Shown here: piece by piece, positions 48,994-55,767 of the stretch
Layout of the letters: each line of letters starts with the position of its first letter
How positions within the stretch are numbered: the first letter of the stretch is position 1
Assembly (NCBI GenBank): GCA_040756995.1
Contig: JBFLYK010000002.1
Location: 124,001-188,000 of the forward strand
Source of the DNA: BP-133 sp040756995
GTDB lineage: Bacteria; Actinomycetota; Acidimicrobiia; IMCC26256; BP-133
DNA: 64,000 nucleotides
Direction of reading: 5' to 3'
Notes under the pieces: model-generated
Told to the model about the DNA's origin: nothing
Seen by the model: only the letters and a program-made list of their open reading frames with translations
Database searches by the model: none
Made by a program: the position numbers and the translations under genes

Positions 48994-49251
48994 ATGGGCA
49001 GCAAGCGCCGCAGCAACACCCTGACCCGCTTCCTCGAGGACATCGTCGACGACACGAAGGACTTCGTGGACGACCTGCTCGACCGGGCCAAGGACGTCGA
49101 GGAGAACGCCAAGGACGCCGTCAAGGACGTCACCGACGACGACGACAACGCCTCGGCCACCGAGGTGGCCTCCCTCCGGGCCAGCCTCGCCGCCCTTCAG
49201 GCCAAGGTCGAGGAACTGACCGCCCTCCAGGCCAAGAGCACCAAGGTCTGA
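48994..49251 (+). CDS. Phasin-like helical protein 2
   Basis: An 85-residue close paralogue of protein 1: MGSKRRSNTLTRFLEDIVDD, then TKDFVDDLLDRAKDVEENAKDAVKDV, an Asp-rich hinge and coiled coil LRASLAALQAKVEELTALQ. AAGGAG precedes the ATG. It is a single-gene unit with its own double operator and a terminator hairpin 22 bases downstream, so it can be expressed strongly and separately. Confidence 0.87.
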   Translation: MGSKRRSNTLTRFLEDIVDDTKDFVDDLLDRAKDVEENAKDAVKDVTDDDDNASATEVASLRASLAALQAKVEELTALQAKSTKV

Positions 49252-49272
49252 GAAACCCCTGACGCCACCTGC

Positions 49273-49303
49273 CTCTGGCCCAGGCCTCCCGTCTGGGCCA
49301 GAG
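49273..49303 (+). terminator. Terminator of phasin-like gene 2
   Basis: A perfect 11-bp stem, CTCTGGCCCAG (49273-49283) with CTGGGCCAGAG (49293-49303), and a 9-base loop, shortly after the stop codon. There is no T-run. Confidence 0.7.
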
Positions 49304-49346
49304 TGGTCTCCGGGCCCGGCACCAGGGGCCCATGAAGGGATGCACC

Positions 49347-50138
49347 ATGGCTCTGGTTGACGCCTGGACCGCAAGTCCGGCCGAGCCCGACCTCCCGACC
49401 ACCCCCGTCGCCCTCGCTCCCGAACCCGACACGGTCGAGCAGCTCCTCGGGGCGATCCGGATCCGGGCCCACGCCCGCAACGAACCGGTCGTCATCGAGA
49501 AGATCCCGGCGCCGCTACGGCTGCTCGGCAGCGGGACCGATGCCGTGGTGGTCCAGCACCCCGGCCTCCCGGAGCGAGCCTTCAAGGTCTACGCCCCGGA
49601 GACCGTCGGCTGCCTCGCCGACGAGTACGAGGCCTACCGGCACCTGGCCGGGTCGCCCTACTTCGCCCGCTGTCTCGGACGGGGCGCCTTCTACCTCGTT
49701 CTCAGCTACGAGCCCGGGCCGACGCTCTACGAGTGCCTGGTGCGCGGCATCCCCGTCCCCGAACGGGTCATGGCCGACGTCGAAGCCGCCCGCCACTACG
49801 CCCGCCAGGTCGGCCTGCACCCCAAGGACATCCACCTGAAGAACGTGCTGCTGCAGGCAGACCGGGCCCGCATCATCGACGTGTCGAAGTACGTCGCCAA
49901 CGGCGACGAGGACCGCGTGTGGGATGACCTGGCCGAGGGCTACCGCCGCTTCTACCCCCTCATCCGGGGCCGGCGGATCCCGGTGTGGGTGATCGAGATG
50001 GTCAAACGCCGGTACAAGGCGCAGCCCAGGGAACAGTTCTCGCTCGAGCTGTTCGGGGCGAGGATGCTGCGGATGCTGGCTCTGCGGGGTCAGGTGCCGA
50101 AGCCGCCGTCGACGGCGATGACCTGGCCGGTGATGTAG
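49347..50138 (+). CDS. Small serine/threonine kinase-like protein
   Basis: A 263-residue protein with a compact protein-kinase-like fold of the RIO/YrbL kind. The N-lobe has LLGSGTDAVVVQHP (Gly-rich loop) and a Lys in RAFKVYAPE. The catalytic loop is HPKDIHLKNVLL, matching HxxDxHxxNxL, and the metal Asp is in ARIIDVSKYV. It probably phosphorylates a protein or small molecule. The ATG at 49347 has AAGGGA upstream. Its last 49 bases overlap the end of the convergent SDR gene. With the ABC1 protein it is the second kinase-like gene in this region. Confidence 0.8.
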   Translation: MALVDAWTASPAEPDLPTTPVALAPEPDTVEQLLGAIRIRAHARNEPVVIEKIPAPLRLLGSGTDAVVVQHPGLPERAFKVYAPETVGCLADEYEAYRHLAGSPYFARCLGRGAFYLVLSYEPGPTLYECLVRGIPVPERVMADVEAARHYARQVGLHPKDIHLKNVLLQADRARIIDVSKYVANGDEDRVWDDLAEGYRRFYPLIRGRRIPVWVIEMVKRRYKAQPREQFSLELFGARMLRMLALRGQVPKPPSTAMTWPVM

Positions 50139-50830
50139 CCCGCCTCGGGCGCGCAGAGGTAACGGACCATCTCGGCCACCTCGGAACGCTGGCCGAGGCG
50201 CCCGGCCGGGACCGACGACATGACCTGGGCCGCCAGTTCGGCCGGCATGTCGTCGAGCGAGAAGCCTTCTTCGATCATCCCCGCCACCACCGTGTTGGCG
50301 GTGACGCCCCGGCCGGCGACCTCCCGGGCGAGGCGGCGGGTCAGCATCACGAGCCCGGCCGACGACACCCCCATGGTCGCCTGGCCGACCGAACCCCGGC
50401 CACCCTCGACCGGCAGGACGATGACGATCCGGCCGTAACCCCGTTCCAGCATGGGGGTCAGGGCCGCCCGCAGCAGGTAGAACGGCCCCGACAGGTACCC
50501 GGCCATGTGCCGGTCCCACTCCGCCGAGCCGATCCGCTCCAGCGGCGTGTCGAAGCTCAGGCCCTGGCGCAGCATGTTGCAGACGAGCACGTCGATCCGG
50601 CCGTGGTGGTCGACCACCTCGTTGATGACCCGGACGCAGTCGGCCGGCGACGAGATCAGACCGTGGTGGACGCTGGTCGCCTCGGCCGGCGGCTTGGCGG
50701 TTCCGTTGTCGAACTCGCCGGGCCGGGCGCCCACCGCCACCCGCACACCGGTGGCGTCCAGCGACCGCACGATCTCCCGGCCGACGCCGTAGCTGCCGTT
50801 GGTCACCAGGGCCACCGGGCTGTCGGTCAT
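50090..50830 (-). CDS. PhaB-like SDR lacking catalytic residues
   Basis: A 246-residue short-chain dehydrogenase-fold protein aligning well by eye with acetoacetyl-CoA reductase (PhaB) along its length. Key residues are missing. The cofactor motif TGxxxGIG reads TNGSYGVG, NNAG reads CNML, the catalytic Ser region (NISS) reads IVLP, and the YxxxK motif reads MGVSS. The family end GYITGQVIAVDGGFGT is kept. It is therefore probably a pseudoenzyme with a binding or regulatory role. The ATG overlap with the SRPBCC gene places it last in unit C. Confidence 0.85.
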   Translation of the reverse strand: MTDSPVALVTNGSYGVGREIVRSLDATGVRVAVGARPGEFDNGTAKPPAEATSVHHGLISSPADCVRVINEVVDHHGRIDVLVCNMLRQGLSFDTPLERIGSAEWDRHMAGYLSGPFYLLRAALTPMLERGYGRIVIVLPVEGGRGSVGQATMGVSSAGLVMLTRRLAREVAGRGVTANTVVAGMIEEGFSLDDMPAELAAQVMSSVPAGRLGQRSEVAEMVRYLCAPEAGYITGQVIAVDGGFGT

Positions 50831-51300
50831 TTGAGCAACCTTTCCTGCGCCAGCCGGCGTTGCTCGGCCTTCACCTTCACCCGGTGGATGAAGCTGTGGG
50901 CGTGATCCTCGGCGACCTCGTTGAACAGGCCCCGCATGCGACCCGCCATCCGGTGCCGCACGTCGAGATGGCCGCGGTACTCGAGTTTGGTTTCGTTCTC
51001 GCCGACGGGCGTCAGCTCCACGGTCGCTTCATGGCGCACCTCGAGGGCCGCGCCGTCGACCGAATACCCGATCCGCTGGAGCGGCACGAAGTCGATGATC
51101 TCGGCCTCGATGTCCAACGTCCACTTCACCGGTCCCCAGGCCAGGCGGGTCCTGGCCCGTGCCCTCTGCCCGCCCGGGACGACCTCGTATTCCGAGATCT
51201 GTGGTGCCTTGGACAGGATCTGGTCGAGCGAATCCATCTCCTCCCACACGAGTTGGATGGGAGCCAGGATGCGCTCTTGCCGGTGCACCTCGAGTTCCAT
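50827..51300 (-). CDS. SRPBCC (START-like) lipid-binding family protein
   Basis: A 157-residue polyketide-cyclase/START-like protein: ILAPIQLVWEEMDSLDQI at the N-terminus, a run of beta strands (WTLDIEAEIIDFVPLQRIGYSV, EATVELTPVGENETKLEYRG) and a long C-terminal helix. Such domains bind hydrophobic ligands in a cavity. It lies 8 bases after phaR and overlaps the SDR start (ATGA). A second SRPBCC gene at 53858 shares the palindrome-type promoter region, linking this fold to the system. Confidence 0.85.
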   Translation of the reverse strand: MELEVHRQERILAPIQLVWEEMDSLDQILSKAPQISEYEVVPGGQRARARTRLAWGPVKWTLDIEAEIIDFVPLQRIGYSVDGAALEVRHEATVELTPVGENETKLEYRGHLDVRHRMAGRMRGLFNEVAEDHAHSFIHRVKVKAEQRRLAQERLLK

Positions 51301-51308
51301 CGCTCTCC

Positions 51309-51797
51309 TTACGAGCGCCGGGTGCGGGCCTGGCCGGCCCGCTTTCGAGCGGCGGGGGCTTTGGCGGGTGGGGACTTGGCGGCCGGCGGCTTGGCCGGCG
51401 GGGCGGGCCGGGCCTCTTCGGCAGCCGGTTGATCCATCTGGCCGAGCAGGGCGTCGATGGTGGCCGACAGGAGCCTGACCCGCTCGCCCATGGCCCGCAG
51501 TTCCTCGGTCCGCTGCTCGTCGTTGACCATGGCCGCCAGCAGGTCGTTCGGCGACCGGATGAGCGACAACAGCAGGGTCTTGTCGCCCTCGATCGTCCCG
51601 TCGTGCATCGAGTTGCCGAGGATGCCGACCAGCACCTCGCTGGTCATGTCCTGGCCTGTGTCGTGGTCGACGACCCGGATGTCAACTCCGTCGCGCACCA
51701 GCTCCTCGATGCGGCGCATCGAGGTGAGCTCACCGCTGCCGGTGTCGTAGAGCTTGCGGTTGGCATACCGCTTGATGAGACGGACGGGTTCGGCCAC
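51309..51797 (-). CDS. phaR: PHA accumulation regulator PhaR
   Basis: A 162-residue protein with a textbook PHB_acc_N DNA-binding domain (residues 5-65: RLIKRYANRKLYDTGSGE, then DIRVVDHDTGQDMTSEVLVGIL). A short helical region and a histone-like Ala/Pro/Lys-rich tail (about residues 125-162) follow. In PHA producers PhaR binds both the polymer surface and promoters of phasin genes, repressing them until granules form. The GTG start lies 6 bases after phasin-like gene 3. This is the best candidate for the protein that binds the TTACGC palindromes (inference). Confidence 0.9.
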   Translation of the reverse strand: MAEPVRLIKRYANRKLYDTGSGELTSMRRIEELVRDGVDIRVVDHDTGQDMTSEVLVGILGNSMHDGTIEGDKTLLLSLIRSPNDLLAAMVNDEQRTEELRAMGERVRLLSATIDALLGQMDQPAAEEARPAPPAKPPAAKSPPAKAPAARKRAGQARTRRS

Positions 51798-51803
51798 GCC
51801 GAC

Positions 51804-52073
51804 CTACGAGCCGTTCTTACGGGCTTCCGCCTGCATCGCCACCAGGCGGTTCACCTTGGCCGTGAGGTCGTCGAGGGCGGACTTCAGATCCTCGATCTCC
51901 CGGCTCGACTCGTCGCGGCGGTCGTCGTCCTTGACAGCGCGGCGGACGGCTTTGCGCCCGTCGCGCTCGACGTCCTTGGCCCGATCGACGACGTCATCGA
52001 CGAGATCCTTGGCGTCGTCGACGACATCCTCGATCAGGCGGGTGATGCTGTTGCGCCGCCTCTTTGTGGCCAC
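51804..52073 (-). CDS. Phasin-like helical protein 3
   Basis: An 89-residue paralogue: TKRRRNSITRLIEDVVDD, then AKDLVDDVVDRAKDVERDGRKAV, a charged hinge and coiled coil LKSALDDLTAKVNRLVAMQ. It is the most basic of the four. The GTG at 52073 has GGAGAGG upstream. It is the first gene of unit C and is followed at once by phaR, the order expected for a phasin with its autoregulated repressor. Confidence 0.85.
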   Translation of the reverse strand: MATKRRRNSITRLIEDVVDDAKDLVDDVVDRAKDVERDGRKAVRRAVKDDDRRDESSREIEDLKSALDDLTAKVNRLVAMQAEARKNGS

Positions 52074-52131
52074 AGCCCTCTCCTCGTCGTGGCGGGTTAT
52101 CCGACCGCTTGGTACCCCAACCCAACGAGCA

Positions 52132-52156
52132 TTACACCCCGCGTAGGGAGCGTCAA
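52132..52156 (-). promoter_or_regulatory. Promoter with one TTACGC palindrome (unit C)
   Basis: On the minus strand TTGACG (52156-52151) is followed after 4 bases by palindrome CTACGC-GGG-GTGTAA (52146-52132), whose end gives the -10-like TAATGC after a 16-base spacer. The layout matches units B and D to the base. Only one palindrome is seen here; the second copy is missing. Confidence 0.72.
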
Positions 52157-52188
52157 GGACAGGGCGGGCGCATTGCCCGGCGGGGCCT

Positions 52189-53097
52189 TCAGAGGATGAC
52201 CGGCTCCTGCCGGATGGTGCGCCCGTCCTCGCCAATCCACCAGGTCGTGCGGCGGGCGTCGACCGCGACGTGGGCGACCGGCCCGTCCCCGGAGAGGCGG
52301 GCGTGGCCGTCGCCGGCGACGAGGAGGCCCCGCTTGCTCCGGAGGCGGTAGCGGGAGTGCTCGGCGGTGATGCAGGCCGGGCCGGCCGAGGCGGCGGCGG
52401 CCAGCACCATTGCTTCGGCGCTGGTCTCCAGCTGGTTCGTCGCCGCCCGCCACCGGGCGGGCAGGGCCAGGGGGCCGGAGATCGACTGCCAGCCGAGCAC
52501 CACCGGGGCGTCGTCGGTCAGGAGGTTGCGCACCCCTGGCGGCACGGCCCGCAGGTCCGGCATGGTGCCCGGCGGTGGGGTGCCCCGGAGGAGCAGGTCG
52601 GACGGGCTCCAGCGGCCCCACTGTTCGATCACGGACCAGCCGTCGAGCAGGGCCAGGCGGCGGATGTCGATCGAGACCAGCACCCGGGAGATCGCCAGCG
52701 TGGGCGCCTCGTGGTCGAGAACGGTCCCGATGGCGTGGCGGCGGTTGCGGCCGAGGTAGCCGGCGGCGGCGAAGGGCAGATCGAGCATCCGGTCGAGCGA
52801 GAAGACGCCGCGGGCGGTGAGCGGGTCGACGATCCGGCCCCGGCCGCCGAACACGACGGACCGCTCGCCCAGCTGCACCAGTCCGCCCACCCGGCGCCGG
52901 CGGGCGATGACCTTGGCCTTGACCGAGCGGCGCGGCGTGACGAACCAGAGACGGCCGCCGTCGACGTCGAAGACCGCCGGGGTGACGTGGGGCCCGTTGG
53001 GGGCGGCCACCGCGACGTGGACGACGTCGGCCTCCTCGAGGACCTCGGCGACCCGATGGTCGCGGCGCCAGCCCTCGCCCGACGAGCCCTCGCCCAT
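52189..53097 (-). CDS. FMN-binding/pyridoxamine-phosphate-oxidase-like protein
   Basis: A 302-residue protein. The first 150 residues resemble a PNPOx-like split-barrel flavin-binding domain (VVHVAVAAPNGPHVTPAVFDVDGGRLWFVT, SVKAKVIARRRRVGGLVQLG). The second half is of the same flavour but not recognisable, with a duplicated beta pattern. The ATG at 53097 is preceded by AGGAGCACTTCC, a usable ribosome site. It lies between the unit C promoter and a small basic gene. Function unknown. Confidence 0.75.
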   Translation of the reverse strand: MGEGSSGEGWRRDHRVAEVLEEADVVHVAVAAPNGPHVTPAVFDVDGGRLWFVTPRRSVKAKVIARRRRVGGLVQLGERSVVFGGRGRIVDPLTARGVFSLDRMLDLPFAAAGYLGRNRRHAIGTVLDHEAPTLAISRVLVSIDIRRLALLDGWSVIEQWGRWSPSDLLLRGTPPPGTMPDLRAVPPGVRNLLTDDAPVVLGWQSISGPLALPARWRAATNQLETSAEAMVLAAAASAGPACITAEHSRYRLRSKRGLLVAGDGHARLSGDGPVAHVAVDARRTTWWIGEDGRTIRQEPVIL

Positions 53098-53123
53098 GCC
53101 GGAAGTGCTCCTTCGGCCCGTGG

Positions 53124-53327
53124 TCAGTGTCGCTTGCGGCTCCGGGGAGCCGGCACGCGGGTGGCCCAGTCGGTCGCTCGGCCCGACGACGAGGCCGAGC
53201 TCTTCCGGGTCTTCCCGGGCCCGCTGGCGACGTCCAGCGCGCCGTCGAGCACCTCGGGCGCGACCTTGTCGAGCACCCTCCCCAGCGTCTTGGTCAACGG
53301 GTTTCCGAAGCTCTTGCGCCTGGCCAT
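53124..53327 (-). CDS. Small basic hypothetical protein
   Basis: A 67-residue Arg/Lys/Ser-rich protein: ARRKSFGNPLTKTLGRVLDKVAPEVLDGALDVA is its helical part (given in pieces) and the tail is basic. The ATG at 53327 has GGGGGTGA upstream; a GTG at 53336 is the alternative. A helix plus basic tail would suit nucleic acid or granule binding. No family recognised. It lies between two operator-controlled units. Confidence 0.55.
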   Translation of the reverse strand: MARRKSFGNPLTKTLGRVLDKVAPEVLDGALDVASGPGKTRKSSASSSGRATDWATRVPAPRSRKRH

Positions 53328-53359
53328 TGCCGTCACCCCCGGTGCCTCCCTCGAAAGGT

Positions 53360-53404
53360 AGCGCCCGCCCGGCCCGGTACGTGGGCCGGGCCGGGGCGGG
53401 CGCT
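53360..53404 (-). terminator. Strong GC hairpin after phasin-like gene 4
   Basis: AGCGCCCGCC...GGCCCGG pairs with CCGGGCC...GGCGGGCGCT around a short loop (53360-53404), nearly 20 pairs with a small mismatch. It lies 36 bases beyond the stop of the minus-strand gene at 53440, fitting a terminator of unit D. Confidence 0.7.
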
Positions 53405-53439
53405 CCCCGGGGGAGGTCTGATCAGATCGTGGTCGGGCC

Positions 53440-53757
53440 TCAGGCCGCAGCCGTGCGGCGGGAGGACGAGGTGGAAGAAGAGGGGGTGGAGGTCGACGAC
53501 GCCGAGGCCAGCTGGAGGTCGGCGAGCTGGTTGACCTTGGCCGTCAGCTCGGCCAGGGCGGCCTGCAGCTCGGCCACGCCGGCGCCCGAGGTCGACTTCT
53601 TGCTGTCGGACTCGTCGTCGTCGATGGCGTCCTTGACGGCGTCGCGCACGTCGGTCTCGAGGTCCTTGGCCCGGTCGAGGATGTCGTCGACGAAGTCCTT
53701 GGTGTCGTCGACGACGTCTTCGATGAAGCGGGTGAAGGTGTTCTTGCGCTTGGACAT
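53440..53757 (-). CDS. Phasin-like helical protein 4
   Basis: A 105-residue paralogue: MSKRKNTFTRFIEDVVDD, then TKDFVDDILDRAKDLETDVRDAVKDAI, an Asp/Ser hinge, coiled coil LQAALAELTAKVNQLADLQ and a distinctive Ser/Thr-rich tail ending RRTAAA. AAGGAGAG precedes the ATG. Single-gene unit D, with a double palindrome upstream and a strong terminator downstream. The Ser/Thr tail could be a phosphorylation target for the nearby kinases (inference). Confidence 0.87.
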   Translation of the reverse strand: MSKRKNTFTRFIEDVVDDTKDFVDDILDRAKDLETDVRDAVKDAIDDDESDSKKSTSGAGVAELQAALAELTAKVNQLADLQLASASSTSTPSSSTSSSRRTAAA

Positions 53758-53773
53758 GCTCTCTCCTTGGCGG

Positions 53774-53830
53774 CTACGCAACGCGTAATGGCAACGACGG
53801 CATGATTACACGTTGCGTAACCGGTGTCAA
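53774..53830 (-). promoter_or_regulatory. Promoter with two TTACGC palindromes (unit D)
   Basis: On the minus strand TTGACA (53830-53825), 4 bases, then palindrome TTACGC-AAC-GTGTAA (53820-53806) with -10-like TAATCA after a 16-base spacer, then a second palindrome TTACGC-GTT-GCGTAG (53788-53774), centres 32 bp apart. The outer palindrome is also 38 bases upstream of the divergent SRPBCC gene, so both directions may be controlled. Confidence 0.8.
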
Positions 53831-53857
53831 GCTGCGGGGCGTTGTTAGCCTGCGCCG

Positions 53858-54307
53858 ATGGCCGTGGAGTGCGTCGGGCAGGTTGGCATCGAGGTTCCTC
53901 CCGGCCTGTGCTTCTCGGCCGCCGCCGACCTGGAGCGCTGGACGGAGTGGGCCCGGGATCTCGAACGGGTCGAGGTGTTGGGCCGGGCCGATGACGGCCG
54001 GCCCGGGCGGGTGCGCATGGTGGCCGATCTCTTCGGCAAGGAGTTTGACGCCATCGTCGACTTCCACGGAGACAAAGCGCCCGACGAACTGCGCTTCACC
54101 CTGGTCGAAGCCCGGAAGCTGGCGGAACTGGAAGGATCGTTCCGCTTCGAGCCCGAGCCCGGCGGCACCCGGATGAGCTACCGGCTCCGGATGGTGCTGG
54201 TGAAGCCCAAGGCGGCTCGCATCGAGCGCATGGTGGCCCGCAAGATCGACACCGCGCTCAGCCGCGACCTGCGCCGTCACATCGAGCGGAACGCCGCCCA
54301 TCGCTGA
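53858..54307 (+). CDS. SRPBCC (START-like) family protein
   Basis: A 149-residue START-like ligand-binding protein: QVGIEVPPGLCFSAAADLERWTEWARDLERVEVLG, beta strands GRVRMVADLFGKEFDAIVDFHG, and a C-terminal helix IERMVARKIDTALSRDLRRHI (each in pieces). It is divergent from phasin-like gene 4 across the unit D operators. With the SRPBCC gene of unit C this makes two hydrophobic-ligand binders in the system. There is no clear ribosome site before the ATG. Confidence 0.83.
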   Translation: MAVECVGQVGIEVPPGLCFSAAADLERWTEWARDLERVEVLGRADDGRPGRVRMVADLFGKEFDAIVDFHGDKAPDELRFTLVEARKLAELEGSFRFEPEPGGTRMSYRLRMVLVKPKAARIERMVARKIDTALSRDLRRHIERNAAHR

Positions 54308-54320
54308 AGCCCCGTAAGTC

Positions 54321-54334
54321 GTAGCGCAAGCTAC
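54321..54334 (+). terminator. Short GNRA-type hairpin
   Basis: GTAGC-GCAA-GCTAC, a 5-bp stem with a GCAA tetraloop, 14 bases after the SRPBCC stop and 72 bases before the P450 start. It could be a weak terminator or an operator half-pair for the P450 gene. Confidence 0.35.
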
Positions 54335-54405
54335 TGACAAGTAGGCTCCGGGCGCGGACGTGGGGGCGTCCCCGGAGGGGGCTCCGAGCGACGTGAGGAG
54401 GAGCC

Positions 54406-55767
54406 GTGGAGAGCACCAGCGTGCGGACGGCGCCGGAAGTGAGTGGCGGGCTGCCGGGGATCGGACACGGGGCGGAGTTCCTGCGGGATCCGATCCGGCT
54501 GCTGGAGCGGGGGTATCGGGAGCACGGTCGGGTGTTCTCGCTCCGTATGGGGCCTCGGCGAGCGGTGGTGCTCCTCGGCCCCGAGCACCACCAGTTCTTC
54601 TTCCGGGAGACCGACCGGCGCCTGTCGATCCGCACCGCCTATCCGTTCTTCGTGCGGATGTTCGACGAACGGTTCTACTTCTTCGCCGGCATGGACGAGT
54701 ACCAGCGTCAGCGGGCGCTGGTGGTGCCTCGCTTCCAGGGCAAGCAGCTGGCCGGCTACGTCGACATCATGACCGACGAGACCCGGAAGCTCATGCGGGA
54801 CCTCGGTGACCGGGGCGAGTTCGACCTGGTCCACACGCTGGGGCCGCTCGTGATGCGCATCGCCGCCCGGTCGTTCCTCGGCGAGGACTTCAGCCGCCGC
54901 ATGGGGGACGACTTCTTCGCCGAGTTCCGCCGTTTCTCCGACGGAATGGAAGTGGTGCTGCCGTTGTGGCTCCCGCTGCCCCGGCTGTTGCGCAGCCGCC
55001 GGGCCCGGGCCGATCTCCACGCCAAGCTCGGCGCCCTCATCGCCGAGCGGCGCCGGACACCGATCGAACCGCCGGACTTCCTCCAGACGCTGGTCGAGTC
55101 ACGCTACGCCGATCCGCCGGCAGGCGAGAGCGGCGAGGTACCCGTCGACGTCCTCGTGAACCTCCTGCTCCTCTTCGCCTGGGCGGGCCACGAAACCACG
55201 ACCGGCCACATCAGCTGGGCGCTGATCGACCTGCTCCGCAACCCCCATGAGATCGACGCCCTGCGGGCCGAGCAGGCGGAGCAGATCGGCGGCGACCTCG
55301 ACGGCGCCGGGCTCGACGACTACCGCAAGCTTCGCCGGATGGACTGGGCCCTGCACGAGACCGAGCGGCTCCATCCGGTGGCCTACATCCTGATGCGCAG
55401 CGCGGCGGTCGACATCGAGCATGCCGGGATCTCGATCCCGAAGGGGACGATGGTCATGGTGGCGCCGGCCGTGGCGCACCGCCTCCCCGAGATCTTCCCC
55501 GAGCCTGACCGGTTCCTGCCCGACCGCTTCGCCGGCCAGGAGGAGCTGCCCAGTCTCATCGGGTTCGGTGGGGGCCTGCACCGTTGCCTCGGCATGCACT
55601 TCGCCTATCTGGAGATGCGGGTCGTGCTGAGCCTCCTCTTGGCCACCTACGACTTCGAGCTCGTCGACACCGACCCCAAACCGGTGGCGGGCCCGAAGAC
55701 GAAGTGGCCCGCCAGCCCCTGCCGGGTCCGCTACCGCGCCCGTCAGCGAGTGACCAGCCCGCTCTGA
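54406..55767 (+). CDS. CYP51-like cytochrome P450
   Basis: A 453-residue P450. I-helix AWAGHETTTGHISWALIDLL, K-helix ETER in LHETERLHP, PERF-like region EPDRFLPDRF and heme loop FGGGLHRCLGMHFAYLEM. Length and the AGHxTTxG and FGGGxHRCxG motifs resemble the CYP51/CYP120-like branch rather than the short class I P450 at 7686. The GTG at 54406 has GAGGAG upstream. There are no redox partners nearby. Substrate could be a sterol, terpenoid or fatty acid. The end overlaps the convergent DUF72 gene by 25 bases. Confidence 0.9.
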   Translation: MESTSVRTAPEVSGGLPGIGHGAEFLRDPIRLLERGYREHGRVFSLRMGPRRAVVLLGPEHHQFFFRETDRRLSIRTAYPFFVRMFDERFYFFAGMDEYQRQRALVVPRFQGKQLAGYVDIMTDETRKLMRDLGDRGEFDLVHTLGPLVMRIAARSFLGEDFSRRMGDDFFAEFRRFSDGMEVVLPLWLPLPRLLRSRRARADLHAKLGALIAERRRTPIEPPDFLQTLVESRYADPPAGESGEVPVDVLVNLLLLFAWAGHETTTGHISWALIDLLRNPHEIDALRAEQAEQIGGDLDGAGLDDYRKLRRMDWALHETERLHPVAYILMRSAAVDIEHAGISIPKGTMVMVAPAVAHRLPEIFPEPDRFLPDRFAGQEELPSLIGFGGGLHRCLGMHFAYLEMRVVLSLLLATYDFELVDTDPKPVAGPKTKWPASPCRVRYRARQRVTSPL

